Assembly (NCBI RefSeq): GCF_003337305.1
Contig: NZ_QPJO01000005.1
Span: 124,001-188,000, forward strand
From: Winogradskyella arenosi
Lineage (GTDB): Bacteria > Bacteroidota > Bacteroidia > Flavobacteriales > Flavobacteriaceae
Length of the DNA stretch: 64,000 nt
Reading direction: 5' to 3'
Shown here: positions 53,607 through 63,303 of the stretch, piece by piece
Position numbering within the stretch: position 1 is the stretch's first letter
How the letters are laid out: every line of letters begins with the position of its first letter
Program-made: the position numbers and the translations under genes
Notes under the pieces: generated by a model
Databases searched by the model: none
What the model was told of the DNA's origin: nothing
The model's input: only the letters and a program-made list of their open reading frames with translations

Positions 53607-53625
53607 CAATAAGTTTACAGCAATG

Positions 53626-53656
53626 TTTGTATTATAATACATAAAGTTTACCTTTG
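53626..53656 (+). promoter_or_regulatory. promoter, TTTG-N19-TACCTTTG
   Basis: TTTG at 53626-53629 and TACCTTTG at 53649-53656 with 19 bases between is the best match in the window to the Bacteroidota promoter consensus. The transcript would start near 53663, only about ten bases before the ATG at 53674. Confidence 0.75.
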
Positions 53657-53673
53657 ACCAAAATCATTTTTAT

Positions 53674-54249
53674 ATGAAAAAAACACTTTTAGCCGTACTT
53701 TTTATTTCTGCAAGTCTATCTATCTTTGGTCAAAGATACCGTGATGATTGGACAATAAGTGTCGGAGTAAATGCTCTTAATAATATTGCTACACAATCTC
53801 CAATAAACAGTCCTGGCGAGTGGGGCTTTAGAAATCCACTTTCAGCAGCTATTGAGTATAGTTGGATCGATAACTTCGCTATTGAACAATCATTCTCAAT
53901 AAATGGTTTTGATGGTGATCCTAAAATCGATAATAGTTTAACAGAATCAAAATACAACTATTTCGCCCTTGATGCCAATGCAAAATATTATTTTAGAGAA
54001 TTAATTTTCGGTCGAGGTCGTCATTTAAGTTGGTTCGATATCCATGCTAATGCAGGTCTTGGGTATTTCCATATTGAGAAAAGTAAAATGTCGTTTAACT
54101 TAGGAGGTGGAGTTTTAGTTTGGCTAGATAGAAATCAAACATTCGGACTAAGAGCACAAACCATTGCTAAATTCAGCTTTAATAATTCAGTTTATGGTTA
54201 TGATAACAACCATTACCAATATCACTTACAAGCTGTATTTAGATTATAA
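53674..54249 (+). CDS. outer membrane beta-barrel protein (OmpA-like barrel)
   Basis: The 191-residue protein has a signal peptide (about 1-19, ending SIFG then Q) and a mature part of alternating hydrophobic residues with aromatic girdles. It ends in the Phe-Arg-Leu of a beta-barrel C-terminus (YQYHLQAVFRL). Segments such as FALDANAKYYFRELIFGRGR and HANAGLGYFHIEKSKMSFNL look like paired strands, so about eight strands are likely. There is no OmpA peptidoglycan domain. Function is unknown. A strong promoter and a terminator frame it as a single-gene unit. Confidence 0.85.
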   Translation: MKKTLLAVLFISASLSIFGQRYRDDWTISVGVNALNNIATQSPINSPGEWGFRNPLSAAIEYSWIDNFAIEQSFSINGFDGDPKIDNSLTESKYNYFALDANAKYYFRELIFGRGRHLSWFDIHANAGLGYFHIEKSKMSFNLGGGVLVWLDRNQTFGLRAQTIAKFSFNNSVYGYDNNHYQYHLQAVFRL

Positions 54250-54272
54250 GTTTATACGCTATAACATATACC

Positions 54273-54302
54273 AAAGGTTCACTATTAAAGTGAGCCTTTT
54301 TT
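54273..54302 (+). terminator. intrinsic terminator after the beta-barrel gene
   Basis: AAGGTTCACT (54274-54283) pairs with AGTGAGCCTT (54289-54298), with one T-G wobble, and continues into a run of T. Confidence 0.85.
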
Positions 54303-54390
54303 ATTGCCCTATATTTCTATACGCCACCAATATGGTTTACCGATTTGTTTTCACTTTAATTATATTTATGGAGCACCATACTAAGAAAAA

Positions 54391-55248
54391 CTAATAGCCC
54401 GCAAACTTAAAGTTTAACATCTGTCTGATGAGTTTATAAAGCACCGGAAATTGCTTGTTAAATTCGGATGGAGTTTCTATAAAATTTTCAAGTAGAACCG
54501 CAAAAAACTCATATTGATTGGTATAGGCATAGGCTCTAAAATATTTAGATGCAATGAGCTTACGCCGTACACTTTCGTTATTTTGAAGGTATCGCGTTAA
54601 ATTCACAAAACCTTGATTAAATATTAAACTACTAATATCATTACGCTGGGCTGCATTTAAATGTACTGCGTGTCCAAACTCATGAATTCCAAGATTTAAA
54701 TTATCATCTCCTATTTTATAACCGTATTTAAAATCTTCCCAAGAGAAAACAATAGCCTTATGTCTCGGATTGGTTTCACCTTTATGATACGCCCCATTAA
54801 TTTCAGAATAATAGATTTGCGGATAAATGATTACCGTTTCAATGACTTCTAATAAATAATTCTTAAATCCAAATGTTAGCATAATTGCCGTTGCTGCAAT
54901 CGTTACTCGCATTTGTTCTGTAACCTCCAAATGTGACTGCCCCACAAACTCTTTTTCCTTAATAAATGTCGCTACTCTGTGATGAAAATACGCCTGTTCT
55001 TCCTTTGCTAATCGGTTATAAAACGTACTCTCTTTTTGTAAGATAGAAAGTTGTTTCGGCGTCAATCGATTTCGTTTTAAATAGACATGTGCAAACACAG
55101 GTTTCTTATAAAATGAGGCGTAATAAAACTGGAAAATCCAGGCTAGACGATACAAAATATAGCCAACAAGTAGAACGAGACCCAAAGGCCAAAGCCATGT
55201 TGATAAGAGACTATTTTCGAGAGTATCGTGCACTATTGGTAAAAGCAT
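54391..55248 (-). CDS. MtfA-like zinc metallopeptidase with N-terminal membrane anchor
   Basis: The 285-residue protein has a hydrophobic anchor at about residues 15-45 and the MtfA/M90 (PF06167) region after it. The zinc site is HEFGHAVHLNAA (HExxH, near residue 187), and a later Glu in NQYEFFAVLLENF is the likely third ligand. Family landmarks LEVTEQMRVTIAATA and IIYPQIYYSE are also present. E. coli MtfA (265 residues) is soluble and activated by the sugar regulator Mlc; here no Mlc is nearby and the protein is membrane-bound. Its substrate is unknown. Confidence 0.88.
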   Translation of the reverse strand: MLLPIVHDTLENSLLSTWLWPLGLVLLVGYILYRLAWIFQFYYASFYKKPVFAHVYLKRNRLTPKQLSILQKESTFYNRLAKEEQAYFHHRVATFIKEKEFVGQSHLEVTEQMRVTIAATAIMLTFGFKNYLLEVIETVIIYPQIYYSEINGAYHKGETNPRHKAIVFSWEDFKYGYKIGDDNLNLGIHEFGHAVHLNAAQRNDISSLIFNQGFVNLTRYLQNNESVRRKLIASKYFRAYAYTNQYEFFAVLLENFIETPSEFNKQFPVLYKLIRQMLNFKFAGY

Positions 55249-55301
55249 TCACATGGCTTTAAATTCATGAAGCTAAATCTAAACTATAAAAATTGAACGA
55301 C

Positions 55302-55342
55302 AAAAAAATACCACACTACAATATCTCGTAGTGTGGTATTTT
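55302..55342 (-). terminator. intrinsic terminator after gdhA
   Basis: A 15-base perfect inverted repeat (55305-55319 with 55328-55342) with an 8-base loop is bordered on the left by an A7 run, which is a T run on the minus strand. It lies after the glutamate dehydrogenase stop and before the MtfA-like gene. Confidence 0.9.
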
Positions 55343-55419
55343 ATAAGCATTTTTATCTAATGTAACTTGAATTTTTTGTGCAGCTCAACCTTAATAAAGA
55401 AGGCCAATACCCGATCTAT

Positions 55420-56724
55420 TTATGGGAAAATACCACGTTGAATATATGCTTTTTCAATACGTTGTATAGCAATACAGAATGCAGCCGTTCTTAAATCTAC
55501 ACATTCATTTTGCGCATAATTATAGACACGATTGAAAGAGCCATTTAATTTTTTACGAAGCTTTTCTAAAACTTCTTCTAAATGCCAAATTTCACCACTT
55601 CGATTCTGTAACCATTCAAAATAACTACCAATTACCCCTCCTGAATTACATAAAATATCTGGAATAATGATAATCCCACGCTCTAAAAGAATTTTCTCTC
55701 CTTCAACGTTTGTAGGCCCATTAGCTCCCTCAGCAATTAATTTCGCCTTAATACGTGGGGCATTCTCTTTAGTAATTTGATTTCCTAATGCTGCTGGAAT
55801 ACAAATATCACAGTCAATAGCGAAGAAATCATTCTTATCTACAAGTTGAGACTTTGGAAAATCCATCACAGTTCCACCTTTCTTTTGTGTGTAGCTAAAC
55901 AGGTTTTCAACGTCAATACCTTCTTGGTTTTCAATACTCCCTTGAGCGTCTTGCACACCAACTAATTTAGCCCCGTCTTGCTCTAAGAAAAGCGAAGCCC
56001 AATAGCCAACATTACCAAAACCTTGAACAATAAAACGTTTTCCGCTTAAGTCCATGTCATTTCGCTCTGCCCAGAATTTAATGGTTAAATAAACCCCAAA
56101 TCCCGTTGCACGGTCACGTCCTTCTAGTCCACCACTTCCATCGGGCTTACCGGTGACAACATGTTGGTTAGCACTGCGCAAGGCTGGTGGTCTTGTACTC
56201 ATATAAGTATCGGCAATCCAAGCCATGGTCTGACTGTTAGTATTAACATCTGGCGCTGGAATATCATGCTCTGGTCCAATATTATCCGCAAGAGCGTAAG
56301 TAAAACGACGTGTAATACGTTCTAGCTCTGATTGTGAATATAAAGACGGATCTATTTTTATCCCTCCTTTACCACCACCATAAGGTAAACCTGCTAATGA
56401 GGTTTTCCATGTCATCCACATAGCTAACGCACGAGCCGCATCTAAATCTACCGTAGGGTGATAACGCAAGCCGCCTTTATAAGGACCTAAAGCGCCATTA
56501 TGTTGTACCCTATACCCTGTAAAAACTTCAACATTACCATTATCCATTTTCACTGGGAAATTAACTAAAATTTCGTTGTTGGTAATGCTTAATATTTTTC
56601 TAATGTTTGGATGTAGGTTGATGTGATCAGCAGCACTGTTAAATTGCTCCATGACGTTATCCATCATTCCTTTTAAAGGCACAGCCTTCTTTTTAACCTT
56701 TAACTCCTTTTTTGAATTTTCCAT
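55420..56724 (-). CDS. gdhA: glutamate dehydrogenase
   Basis: This Glu/Leu/Phe/Val dehydrogenase interconverts glutamate and 2-oxoglutarate plus ammonia. The 434-residue protein has YRVQHNGALGPYKGGLRYHP (substrate site, Lys83), WKTSLAGLPYGGGKGGIKID (catalytic Lys119 region), VTGKPDGSGGLEGRDRATG and the Rossmann segment FIVQGFGNVGYWASLFL (about 235-251). Length and motifs fit the hexameric bacterial and archaeal-type enzyme. The cofactor (NAD or NADP) cannot be told by eye. It has a terminator of its own. Confidence 0.94.
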   Translation of the reverse strand: MENSKKELKVKKKAVPLKGMMDNVMEQFNSAADHINLHPNIRKILSITNNEILVNFPVKMDNGNVEVFTGYRVQHNGALGPYKGGLRYHPTVDLDAARALAMWMTWKTSLAGLPYGGGKGGIKIDPSLYSQSELERITRRFTYALADNIGPEHDIPAPDVNTNSQTMAWIADTYMSTRPPALRSANQHVVTGKPDGSGGLEGRDRATGFGVYLTIKFWAERNDMDLSGKRFIVQGFGNVGYWASLFLEQDGAKLVGVQDAQGSIENQEGIDVENLFSYTQKKGGTVMDFPKSQLVDKNDFFAIDCDICIPAALGNQITKENAPRIKAKLIAEGANGPTNVEGEKILLERGIIIIPDILCNSGGVIGSYFEWLQNRSGEIWHLEEVLEKLRKKLNGSFNRVYNYAQNECVDLRTAAFCIAIQRIEKAYIQRGIFP

Positions 56725-56908
56725 TTATGCGTATCTTATTTTTAGAATTACATATAATTTTGCCGTAAAAATAACAAATTCTTAAATAACAAGCGTTTTT
56801 TTATTAAATAACTAATTAAGCTTTTATCGCCATATTTGTTTTTCGTACTTATTATTACCGAAATAGCTTGTACAACGCTTAAACGCTGAGGTTTTGCTTC
56901 TGTTACTT

Positions 56909-58021
56909 TTAAGACCTTATTTCATTATCTGAGGTAGTCTTCTCATCATTAACCATATAAATAGTCCGAGTTGGGAAGGCCAAATCAACACCTTCGGCTT
57001 CAAAGCGCTTCTTTGCACTTTCATAAACGTCGCATTTTAAGGTGAATGAATTCCCAAAACTTGAAGACCAAGCCCAAGCTCTAATCACTACAGAAGAATC
57101 ATTGAATTTTGTTAAGGCCGTTTTCACGATGGGTTTGCCTAGTTGCTTGTCTGATTCAGATCGGTTATCATGAATTAACGGATGATTTTCGCATTCTTCC
57201 TGTAGTATTTTTTTTGCCAAGGTCACATCACTGCTATAGGTAATACCGAGTTCAATATGCTCGCAACACTTCAATTCTCCTAAATCGTAGTTAATTAATT
57301 TTTCTTTATTTATAACTGCATTAGGGATCACGATCATTTTATTCTCGAAATTTCTGATTACCGTATGGCGTAACGTAATATCCGTCACCGTTCCTACCAT
57401 CGTATCTGTTATTTTTATAACATCACCTATTTTAAAGGGTTTAAAGGACACGATAAAAATACCTCCTACTAAATTGGATAAAGCCTCTTGAGAAGCCACC
57501 CCTGCAATTAAAGCTAAAACACCTGCGCCACCTAAGGCCGTTTGCGCTACGCCTTTTAAGGATGGAAAGGCCATTAATGTAAATAACAAACCGATAAAGC
57601 AAATGACAAACACGGACACATACCTAAGAAACTTATAGGTTGTAGGATCAAAATCGTGAGTAACCTTTTCGTCAATACGATGCTTAAACCACATATTACA
57701 AACGGTAGCCGTAATAATAGTGATTACTGTTACCGCGCCAATATAACTGGCCAACTTAAAATAATTAATCAATAGCTGATCTTTGTCTCTATCTACAAAA
57801 ACGGCACTCAAGGCTATAATCCCTAAAATTAACCATAATAGATTGAGCGTAATCCGCACTAATTTCATAGATCTCACAGGAGCATCGGGTAAGCGTTTGG
57901 CTTCCTTTTTTACTAACCACTTTATGATAAACTTTGTTGATAAACGCAGTAGAATCACAGCGGCTATAACCGCCAGAACGTAAAGAATTAAATTTTTATA
58001 GGTACTTATAAACTCTATCAT
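56909..58021 (-). CDS. MscS-family mechanosensitive channel
   Basis: The 370-residue protein has four N-terminal membrane segments (about 8-30, 52-72, 90-112, 132-150) and then the MscS pore helix and beta domain: LGGAGVLALIAGVASQEALS (about 165-184), NLVGGIFIVSFKPFKIGDVI (about 185-204) and VTDITLRHTVIRNFENKMIV. The Ala/Gly-rich pore helix is the hallmark of the family. It protects the cell against osmotic downshock. It has no obvious operon partner: 184 bases separate it from gdhA and 90 from the TetR gene. Confidence 0.93.
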   Translation of the reverse strand: MIEFISTYKNLILYVLAVIAAVILLRLSTKFIIKWLVKKEAKRLPDAPVRSMKLVRITLNLLWLILGIIALSAVFVDRDKDQLLINYFKLASYIGAVTVITIITATVCNMWFKHRIDEKVTHDFDPTTYKFLRYVSVFVICFIGLLFTLMAFPSLKGVAQTALGGAGVLALIAGVASQEALSNLVGGIFIVSFKPFKIGDVIKITDTMVGTVTDITLRHTVIRNFENKMIVIPNAVINKEKLINYDLGELKCCEHIELGITYSSDVTLAKKILQEECENHPLIHDNRSESDKQLGKPIVKTALTKFNDSSVVIRAWAWSSSFGNSFTLKCDVYESAKKRFEAEGVDLAFPTRTIYMVNDEKTTSDNEIRS

Positions 58022-58111
58022 AATAACTAAAATTTAAACGGATAAAGGATGCCTTCTCCTAAGCAATAATAAGGTTTTAAAGCTACACTTAAGAAGAATT
58101 TATAGCATTAC

Positions 58112-58669
58112 TTATAGCTTGCGCTTAGCTTCTAAAATGCCTTTTAGATTAAACACCACAAGGTGGTCTACAATTTGCGCTAAGGTATATTCTTGGGTTA
58201 ATTCGCGATTAAGAAGTAGTACATCTATTTTATAAATGTTGAGCAGACAAAATAACCTTAGGTCTACGGAAGCCACAATATCGCCAGATTTTTGCGCTTC
58301 TTTTAATAAATTTAAAACAATGGTAAAGGTGACATAATCACGTTCGTGTTGGTAGCGCTTAAAGGCTTTAGGATAGTATTTTTTCAATTCTATGTAAAAC
58401 GTAGTGGAATTCGTCGAGAGTTGACGAATTCCATAACGATACATTAAAATGACTTTTTTTAAGGGTGAAATTTCGCGATTTAAAATTTTATTAAAAACGG
58501 CATGATGCCCTTCAAAAATAAAATCGACACTTTTTTCAACCAAATCTTCTTTACTCTTATAATGCACATACAGGGTCTTTTTGGAAATACCGAGATGATT
58601 AGAAATATCCGCCATTGTGGTACTTCTAACACCGTAATTTTTAAAGATAGGAATAATACTGTTCAACAT
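58112..58669 (-). CDS. TetR-family transcriptional regulator
   Basis: The 185-residue protein begins with the TetR DNA-binding helices: FKNYGVRSTTMADISNHLGI then SKKTLYVHYKSKEDLVEKSV (about residues 9-48). The C-terminal ligand-binding domain is helical and unspecific. The ATG at 58669 gives a slightly short first helix; an in-frame ATT seven codons upstream, right after a stop codon, is the only room for more. It is downstream of the RND pump genes on the same strand, with 50 bases after the outer membrane factor's stop, so it probably controls its own efflux operon. Confidence 0.9.
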   Translation of the reverse strand: MLNSIIPIFKNYGVRSTTMADISNHLGISKKTLYVHYKSKEDLVEKSVDFIFEGHHAVFNKILNREISPLKKVILMYRYGIRQLSTNSTTFYIELKKYYPKAFKRYQHERDYVTFTIVLNLLKEAQKSGDIVASVDLRLFCLLNIYKIDVLLLNRELTQEYTLAQIVDHLVVFNLKGILEAKRKL

Positions 58670-58719
58670 ATTTTCCGCTGTATGGACAATTTACAAAGCG
58701 TCAAGAATTTAATTCAAGA

Positions 58720-60138
58720 TTATTTCCAACCTCCACCTAGAGCTTCGTAAAGATCTACGACCGCAACTAATTGTTGTAATTGGCTATCAATGCTATTAAG
58801 CTCTGCACTTAAGGCACTTTGTCTTGCTGTTAATAAATCTAAATAGTTGGCATAACCGTTTTTAAGTAATTCTTCTGAATTGGCTTCTGCAATACGCAAG
58901 GCTTCAACTTCATTCTTTCTGAATTCAAACTTTTTCGTTTCAGCTTTATAAGCATATAAGGCATTAGAAACCTCACTTCCGGCCACTAATAAGGTCTTTT
59001 TGAAATTCAACAACGCCGTTTCTTGATTGGCTAAGGCCACTTCCTTCTGAGTTTTTAATTTTCTTTGATTAAGCAAAGGTTGTGTTAATCCCCCAACCAC
59101 CGTTGCAAACAGCGAATTGGCACTTAATAAATTATCTAATTCTAAACTTTGAAGCCCTCCAGAAGCTGTTAAGGTTAATGAAGGATAGAAGCTACTATTC
59201 GCTACGTTGGTAAGCTCAAAATTCTTAATTAAAGAATATTCAGCCGCCATGACATCCGGACGATTACGCAACAATAATGTTGACACTCCTAATGTCAGTT
59301 CTTGATCTATCTTTTGCGTTTGCAAAGGACTTCTTTCTAACTCCTGAGGCGTTCTTCCTAACAAAATACTCAACGTATTTTCAGCTTTAAAAATGGCCAT
59401 TTCAATATCAACCTGTAAGGCTTTAGCACTATTGTACTGCGCTATATTTTGGTCTACTGCAACCTGAGTTACTTGTCCGGCGTCTTTTAACGCTTTGATA
59501 GTCTCTACACCACTTGCTCTTGTTTCAATGGTCTTTTTAGTCACTTCTAACTGGGCATCTAAAGCCAAGAGGTTGTAATAGGTATTCGCAATACTAGAAA
59601 TCAGTTGCGTTTTCACCGCTTGATGTGCCGCAACGTTTTGCAAATACTCCGCTTGCGACGCACGCTTCCCGGATCTTATTTTTCCCCATACATCGGCTTC
59701 CCAAGATAAATTGGCCGTGATATCATAGGTATCTAAACCACCGCTAAATATAGTACCAAACTGACTATTTTCAGAATATTCTTGATGCGTGTAATTAGGC
59801 CCTACACTCAAGGTTGGCATAAATCCTGCCTTACCTTGTTTGGCGTACGCTTCTGCCGCAATCATTTGCTGAATGGCAATACGTACATCCATATTATTCT
59901 GCAGCCCTTCTTCGATATACTGTTGAAGGTAAGGATCTGTAAATAAATCTTTCCAAGAAACCTCTGCGATAGAGACACTATCGGTAGGCAGATTCTCTGT
60001 TCTATAAAGCGCTTCTGTTTCAAGATCTAAATCTGGCCTTACATAGTCTTTTGCTACAAAACAACTTTGTAATGTGAATGCCACGACTAATAATAAAGCA
60101 CCTTTACTGAAATGTTTATGTTTTATAATTCCTGTCAT
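58720..60138 (-). CDS. outer membrane efflux lipoprotein (TolC/NodT family)
   Basis: The 472-residue protein is the outer membrane channel of the RND system. It has a lipoprotein signal (Cys at residue 26, LQSC), then two homologous OEP repeats, each helical and coiled: about 65-255 (EVSWKDLFTDPYLQQYIEEG opening) and about 290-465 (LLLRNRPDVMAAEYSLIKNF opening). The coiled-coil parts would form the periplasmic tunnel. The gene follows the pump gene by 5 bases and precedes tetR. Confidence 0.94.
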   Translation of the reverse strand: MTGIIKHKHFSKGALLLVVAFTLQSCFVAKDYVRPDLDLETEALYRTENLPTDSVSIAEVSWKDLFTDPYLQQYIEEGLQNNMDVRIAIQQMIAAEAYAKQGKAGFMPTLSVGPNYTHQEYSENSQFGTIFSGGLDTYDITANLSWEADVWGKIRSGKRASQAEYLQNVAAHQAVKTQLISSIANTYYNLLALDAQLEVTKKTIETRASGVETIKALKDAGQVTQVAVDQNIAQYNSAKALQVDIEMAIFKAENTLSILLGRTPQELERSPLQTQKIDQELTLGVSTLLLRNRPDVMAAEYSLIKNFELTNVANSSFYPSLTLTASGGLQSLELDNLLSANSLFATVVGGLTQPLLNQRKLKTQKEVALANQETALLNFKKTLLVAGSEVSNALYAYKAETKKFEFRKNEVEALRIAEANSEELLKNGYANYLDLLTARQSALSAELNSIDSQLQQLVAVVDLYEALGGGWK

Positions 60139-60143
60139 AATTC

Positions 60144-63100
60144 TTAATCTTCAATAGTTTGTACTGCGGGTTGGCCTGAAACTTTTTCTTGCAACCACTG
60201 AAATAATATAAATAATATTGGAATAACGAAGACTCCTAATAAGGTTCCGATTAACATCCCTCCTGCGGCTCCTGTTCCGATAGAATTATTTCCTTCTGCA
60301 CCTACACCTTTAGCTAATACCAATGGCATTAGTCCTAAGATAAAAGCGAAAGAGGTCATTAAAATAGGACGTAAACGTGCCTTAGCACCATGGATTGCTG
60401 CATCCACAATACTCTCGCCATTTTTACGACGTTGCAGTGCGAACTCTACAATAAGAATTGCATTCTTAGCTAATAACCCAATAAGCATAATTAAGGCAAT
60501 TTGGAAATAGATGTTGTTTTCTAATCCTAAAAACTTCGTACTTATATAGGCTCCAAAGACACCAAACGGCAGCGATAATACCACTGCAAATGGTAGTAAA
60601 TAACTCTCGTACTGAGCACTTAATAAGAAATAAACAAACAGAATACTTAAGATAAATATAAAGGTCGTTTGGTTCCCCGCACTTACTTCTTCTCTAGTTA
60701 ATCCTGAATAAGCAATAGTATAATTACTTGGTAATTTTGCGACTTCTTCCTCAATAACTCTAATAGCATCACCTGTACTAAACCCGTCGTTAGTTGCTCC
60801 AGAAATACTGGTAGAGTTTAATAAATTAAATCGTGTAACCGATTGCGGTCCATAAACACGTTTTAAGTTTACAAACTGAGTGATCGGTGTCATTTCACCT
60901 GAATCTGTTCTTACATACATGCTATTTAAAGCATTCTCATCCGCTCTATCTTCTGGCAAGGCTTGAATATAAACTCTAAATTGCTTTCCGTATTTAGAAA
61001 AATCAGAGGCATAAATTCCCCCAATATAACCTTGTAAAGTAGAGAAAATACTACTTACAGAAACACCTTTTTCTTTTGCTAATGGCACATTAACTTCCAT
61101 TTCATACTGTGGATAGTTGGTACTAAAAGCCGATTGTGCGTATTTAATTTCTGGATGGCTCATTAAAGCCATAGCAAACTCTTTATTCGCTTTATCTAGG
61201 TCTTTAAATTCGCCCCCAAACTTATCTAATAAATTCACTTCGAATCCTGCTGAGTTACCAAATCCACGAATACTTGGTGGAGAGAAGAAAATAATGTTTG
61301 CTTCTGGTAATCCTGCCGCCACACCAAATAATTTTCCGGTAATGGCCTGAGCAGAAAGTGAAGGATCTTCACGATCAGTCCAATCTTCCAGCTTAATAAT
61401 CCCCATTCCGAAGTTAGATCCTGCACCGTTAATTAAACTTCGTCCTTTAATAAAGTTAACACCAACAACCCCTTCCATATTTTCTATTTTGGAGTATAGT
61501 TTTCTAGTTACGGCATCTGTTCTATCTAAAGAGGCCCCTGCAGGCAATTCAATATTTGCAAAGATGATTCCTCTATCTTCATTCGGTACAAATCCTGTTG
61601 GCGTTGTAGTCGATGCCCAATAGATTCCCACACCTGCAATAATTAAAAGCAATACAGATACAAATTTTCTTCGGTATAAAAACTGAAGCGATCTTCCGTA
61701 ACGTTCTATAGTAGCATTAAAACCACGATTGAATAAGGTATAAAAACGTTTTAATGGCCCTTTTCCTTTTAATTCTTCATCTTCTTTATGCTCTTTTAAG
61801 AGTAAAGCACATAAGGCAGGACTTAAGGTTAAAGCGTTTACGGCTGAAATAAGAATGGCAATAATTAAGGTTACCCCAAATTGCTCATAAAACACCCCCG
61901 TAGGTCCGGTTACAAACGTCACAGGAATAAATACCGCTGCCATAACCAAGGTAATGGATATAATGGCACCAGAAATCTCATTCATGGCTGTTAAGGTTGC
62001 TTTTTTCGGATTGTGTTCTCCTTCATCCATCTTAGCATGCACGGCTTCCACTACCACAATAGCATCATCCACCACAATACCAATGGCAAGAACTAACGCA
62101 AATAGTGTTAATAAGTTGATGGAATAACCAAAGACATTCAAGAAAAAGAAGGTACCGATAATAGATACCGGAACGGCAATGGCCGGAATTAACGTAGAGC
62201 GGAAATCTTGTAAAAAGATGAATACCACTAAGAACACCAACAAGAAGGCCTCTAATAACGTATGTACTACTTTATCTATAGATGCATTCAAGAATAAACT
62301 GGTATCATAAGGCACAAAGATATCTAAACCTTCAGGTAAATCTGCTTTTACATCTTCTAAGGTTGTTTTAATATTTTCAATAATCTCCTGGGCATTAGAA
62401 CCTTTAGTTTGAAAAATCCCCATAAAAACTGCTGGATGTCCTAAACTCATAGCATTTGACGCATAAGATTGCGCATCTAATTCAATAGTAGCAACATCTT
62501 TTAATCTCAAAAATTCACCATTCCCTAAGGCTTTGATAACAATATCACTGTACTGTGCTTCATCTTTAAAACGTCCACTATAAGTTAAAGTGTACGAAAA
62601 GGATTCTCCATTATTCTGCCCTAGTGATCCTGCTGCAGCTTCTAAATTTTGTTCTGCTAAAGCGGCAGAAACATCGGAAGGTATAAGGTTATAAGCTGCT
62701 AATTTTTCAGGGTTTAACCATATACGCATCGCGTAATCTTGTTGCGAAAATAAACTTACATCACCAACACCTCCAATACGTTGCATAGCAGGGATGACGT
62801 TTATCTTTAAATAGTTCTGAATAAACGTGGCGTCGTAATTTTCACTTTCAGAATACATGGAAATAAACATCAAAGCACTTGTTTCTTGCTTCTGTGTTAT
62901 AACTCCGGTTTGTGTAACTTCTGAAGGTAATAATGGGGTTGCTCTCGCTACACGGTTTTGCACGTTTACCGCCGCAATATCCGCATCCATTTCTTGATCG
63001 AAATACACCGTAATTTCTGCAGTTCCGGTGTTAGACGCCGTAGAGGTAATGTAGGTCATTCCCTCAACTCCGTTTATTTGTTCTTCAATAGGAATGATAA

Positions 63101-63281
63101 CACTTTCTAAAACCGTTTCGGCATTTGCTCCGGTATAACTTGCAGTAACCTTAATGGTTGGTGGAGCAATATCTGGGTACTCTTCAATAGGTAAGCTGGT
63201 GATACTAATAACGCCAAGCAAAACTATAATAATAGAGATGACTGTTGAAAGCACAGGTCTTTCAATAAATGTTTTTAACAT
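60144..63281 (-). CDS. RND efflux pump, AcrB/HAE1 family
   Basis: The 1045-residue protein is the inner membrane proton-driven pump. It opens with FIERPVLSTVISIIIVLLGV, has the porter domain, and the TM4 proton-relay Asp pair in LVLAIGIVVDDAIVVVEAVH (near residue 405), and the TM10 Lys in LIGLLAKNAILIVEFALQRR (near residue 940). Length agrees with AcrB (1049). These residues mark the hydrophobic and amphiphilic efflux (HAE1) group and not heavy-metal pumps. It lies between the adaptor and the outer membrane factor genes. Confidence 0.95.
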   Translation of the reverse strand: MLKTFIERPVLSTVISIIIVLLGVISITSLPIEEYPDIAPPTIKVTASYTGANAETVLESVIIPIEEQINGVEGMTYITSTASNTGTAEITVYFDQEMDADIAAVNVQNRVARATPLLPSEVTQTGVITQKQETSALMFISMYSESENYDATFIQNYLKINVIPAMQRIGGVGDVSLFSQQDYAMRIWLNPEKLAAYNLIPSDVSAALAEQNLEAAAGSLGQNNGESFSYTLTYSGRFKDEAQYSDIVIKALGNGEFLRLKDVATIELDAQSYASNAMSLGHPAVFMGIFQTKGSNAQEIIENIKTTLEDVKADLPEGLDIFVPYDTSLFLNASIDKVVHTLLEAFLLVFLVVFIFLQDFRSTLIPAIAVPVSIIGTFFFLNVFGYSINLLTLFALVLAIGIVVDDAIVVVEAVHAKMDEGEHNPKKATLTAMNEISGAIISITLVMAAVFIPVTFVTGPTGVFYEQFGVTLIIAILISAVNALTLSPALCALLLKEHKEDEELKGKGPLKRFYTLFNRGFNATIERYGRSLQFLYRRKFVSVLLLIIAGVGIYWASTTTPTGFVPNEDRGIIFANIELPAGASLDRTDAVTRKLYSKIENMEGVVGVNFIKGRSLINGAGSNFGMGIIKLEDWTDREDPSLSAQAITGKLFGVAAGLPEANIIFFSPPSIRGFGNSAGFEVNLLDKFGGEFKDLDKANKEFAMALMSHPEIKYAQSAFSTNYPQYEMEVNVPLAKEKGVSVSSIFSTLQGYIGGIYASDFSKYGKQFRVYIQALPEDRADENALNSMYVRTDSGEMTPITQFVNLKRVYGPQSVTRFNLLNSTSISGATNDGFSTGDAIRVIEEEVAKLPSNYTIAYSGLTREEVSAGNQTTFIFILSILFVYFLLSAQYESYLLPFAVVLSLPFGVFGAYISTKFLGLENNIYFQIALIMLIGLLAKNAILIVEFALQRRKNGESIVDAAIHGAKARLRPILMTSFAFILGLMPLVLAKGVGAEGNNSIGTGAAGGMLIGTLLGVFVIPILFILFQWLQEKVSGQPAVQTIED

Positions 63282-63303
63282 AATTACTAAGTTTGTTCGT
63301 TAA

